This document shows positions 6,387 through 7,346 of a stretch of 7,346 nt of DNA, piece after piece. Numbering within the stretch: position 1 is the stretch's first letter; every line of letters starts with the position of its first letter. Source of the stretch: a bacterium F11. GTDB lineage: Bacteria; Elusimicrobiota; Elusimicrobia; F11. The notes under the pieces were generated by a model, which saw only the letters and a list, made by a program, of their open reading frames with translations, had not been told where the DNA came from and ran no database searches. The DNA is taken from the NCBI GenBank assembly GCA_002176905.1, contig MSYE01000208.1, positions 1 through 7,346 on the forward strand, given 5' to 3'. The position numbers and the translations under genes are program-made.

Positions 6387-6414
6387 CAGAAGATTTCAGC
6401 AATTTGAATTGATT

Positions 6415-7346
6415 TTACTTGTCGAATTTAGGGGTTTTACTAGGGGTGGTAGATGGAGGGGCCGGATTTTCATTTTTCCCCAACGTGGCCGAGCGTCGAT
6501 CCTGAAAAACAATGCTTCCCCCATCTCGCTTCATGTTATGTTTAACATAACCTTTCATTTCGGTTAATGCTTGAATCAAGACGGGATATTGATTTGACTC
6601 TAGATTTCGACCCAATAAAAAGACAATCGAGGCAGATACAAACTGAAATTGTCTAATATTTCCCTGACGATCTTTGGCGGTGATATACCCCGTTTTTAAA
6701 TCAGCATCAGAATAATAGGCTTTAATTCTCTCATCAAACCGGTTGGCAATCCAATTAAACAATTTCTGGGCATTTCTTTCATCGACAAGAAGGAAAAAAT
6801 CGTCCCCCCCAACATGACCCACAAAATCCTGGGGTGTCCCCCATCTTTTTGTCCCTTCCACAAGGATATCTGCAAAAAGACGAATCACCCTATCACCCTG
6901 TTTTACCCCATATACATCGTTGTAAGCCTTAAAATTATCAAGGTCGACATAGGCATAAACAACATTTCCGCCACGAGCCAGGCGACGCCTTGCCTCTTCT
7001 TCGATGGCCAAATTCCCTGGTAGCCCCGTTAGGGGATTATGGCCAATATCAACTTCTTTGCGCTGAAGCATTCGTTTGATACGAGCCATTAACTCCTGAG
7101 CATCAAATGGTTTCGTCAAGAAATCATCAGCACCAGCCTCGATTGATCTGATGCGATCCTCGGCATTTTTCCAGCTCCCGCTCACCACAATCACAGGAAT
7201 CCCTCTTGTCCGCGGATCCCCACGAAGTTCCTCACAGATTCGAAATCCATTTATACCTGGAAGCTTGAGATCCAAAATGACGGCATCCGGTAGGGATTTT
7301 TTGATTTCACCCACCGCTTTTCGTCCATCTTGGATCCATTCCACAG
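6415..7346 (-). CDS. Response regulator with receiver and GGDEF-like domains (5' end outside window)
   Basis: The reading frame is open to the window edge and the first roughly 40 residues, including the acidic pocket of the receiver, are missing. The GTG at 7344 is only an internal codon. Numbering from it, the receiver has the phosphoacceptor Asp25 (VILDLKLPG), Ser55 (VVSGS) and Lys78 (LTKPF). A GGDEF domain begins at NPLTGLPGN (103-111), continues with YVDLDNFKAYND (132-143), and carries GGDDF (179-183) in place of GGDEF. The RxxD inhibitory site, expected five residues before the signature, reads TPQD and lacks the Arg, so classical c-di-GMP product inhibition is unlikely. The last 35 or so residues are Pro/Thr/Lys-rich and probably disordered. 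It is either a diguanylate cyclase or a degenerate relative. It is separated from the tRNA-tuf cluster by a promoter and looks functionally unrelated. Confidence 0.9.
   Translation of the reverse strand, partial: VEWIQDGRKAVGEIKKSLPDAVILDLKLPGINGFRICEELRGDPRTRGIPVIVVSGSWKNAEDRIRSIEAGADDFLTKPFDAQELMARIKRMLQRKEVDIGHNPLTGLPGNLAIEEEARRRLARGGNVVYAYVDLDNFKAYNDVYGVKQGDRVIRLFADILVEGTKRWGTPQDFVGHVGGDDFFLLVDERNAQKLFNWIANRFDERIKAYYSDADLKTGYITAKDRQGNIRQFQFVSASIVFLLGRNLESNQYPVLIQALTEMKGYVKHNMKRDGGSIVFQDRRSATLGKNENPAPPSTTPSKTPKFDK

Noticed and set aside
6397..6414. Terminator after the regulator gene
   Set aside because: Only a 5-bp AT stem with a two-base loop is possible and there is no U-tract, so it is not a credible intrinsic terminator.

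Overview
All genes recognised in this window lie on the minus strand, so the biological reading order runs from high to low coordinates. The content points to a Gram-negative-type bacterium of moderate GC: an elongation-factor and ribosomal-protein cluster is joined to a respiratory quinol:cytochrome c oxidoreductase (bc-type complex) whose cytochrome subunit looks multiheme. The long b6-plus-subunit-IV-like cytochrome b with an APWY motif, and a membrane-anchored c-type cytochrome in place of cytochrome c1, fit deltaproteobacteria-like, Nitrospirota-like or related uncultured lineages. The sequence alone does not fix the taxon.

Layout in transcription order. (1) 7346-6415: the 3' part of a response regulator with receiver and GGDEF-like domains, entering from outside the window. 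(2) 6414-6219: an intergenic region with a strong sigma-70-type promoter (TTGACT, 17 bases, TATAAA) and a leader. (3) tRNA-Gly(TCC) and tRNA-Thr(GGT), each preceded by a perfect AT-rich hairpin ending 2 nt before the tRNA, with a six-base tandem repeat between the two genes. (4) tuf, rpmG, tRNA-Trp(CCA), secE, nusG, rplK, rplA: the familiar translation/secretion/antitermination cluster. (5) Where rplJ-rplL-rpoB would normally follow rplA, the strand continues with a Rieske protein (start overlaps the rplA stop by one base), a 545-residue cytochrome b (8-base overlap) and a GTG-started, membrane-anchored cytochrome c. The last gene leaves the window inside its first heme-binding motif.

The whole stretch from tRNA-Gly to the cytochrome c gene has tight spacing and no convincing internal terminator, so it could be one long transcription unit. 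The three tRNAs, EF-Tu, L33, L11, L1 and NusG serve translation and transcription elongation, and SecE serves the protein-export channel. The three distal genes would make a proton-translocating quinol oxidase module, with translation of the Rieske and cytochrome b genes probably coupled to that of rplA.

No mobile element, CRISPR array or defence system is visible. The most notable features are the ribosomal-protein/respiratory junction, the hairpins at fixed distance from two tRNAs, an unusual switch I segment in EF-Tu, the one-base overlap of rpmG with tRNA-Trp, and a hairpin that carries the rplK ribosome binding site in its loop.
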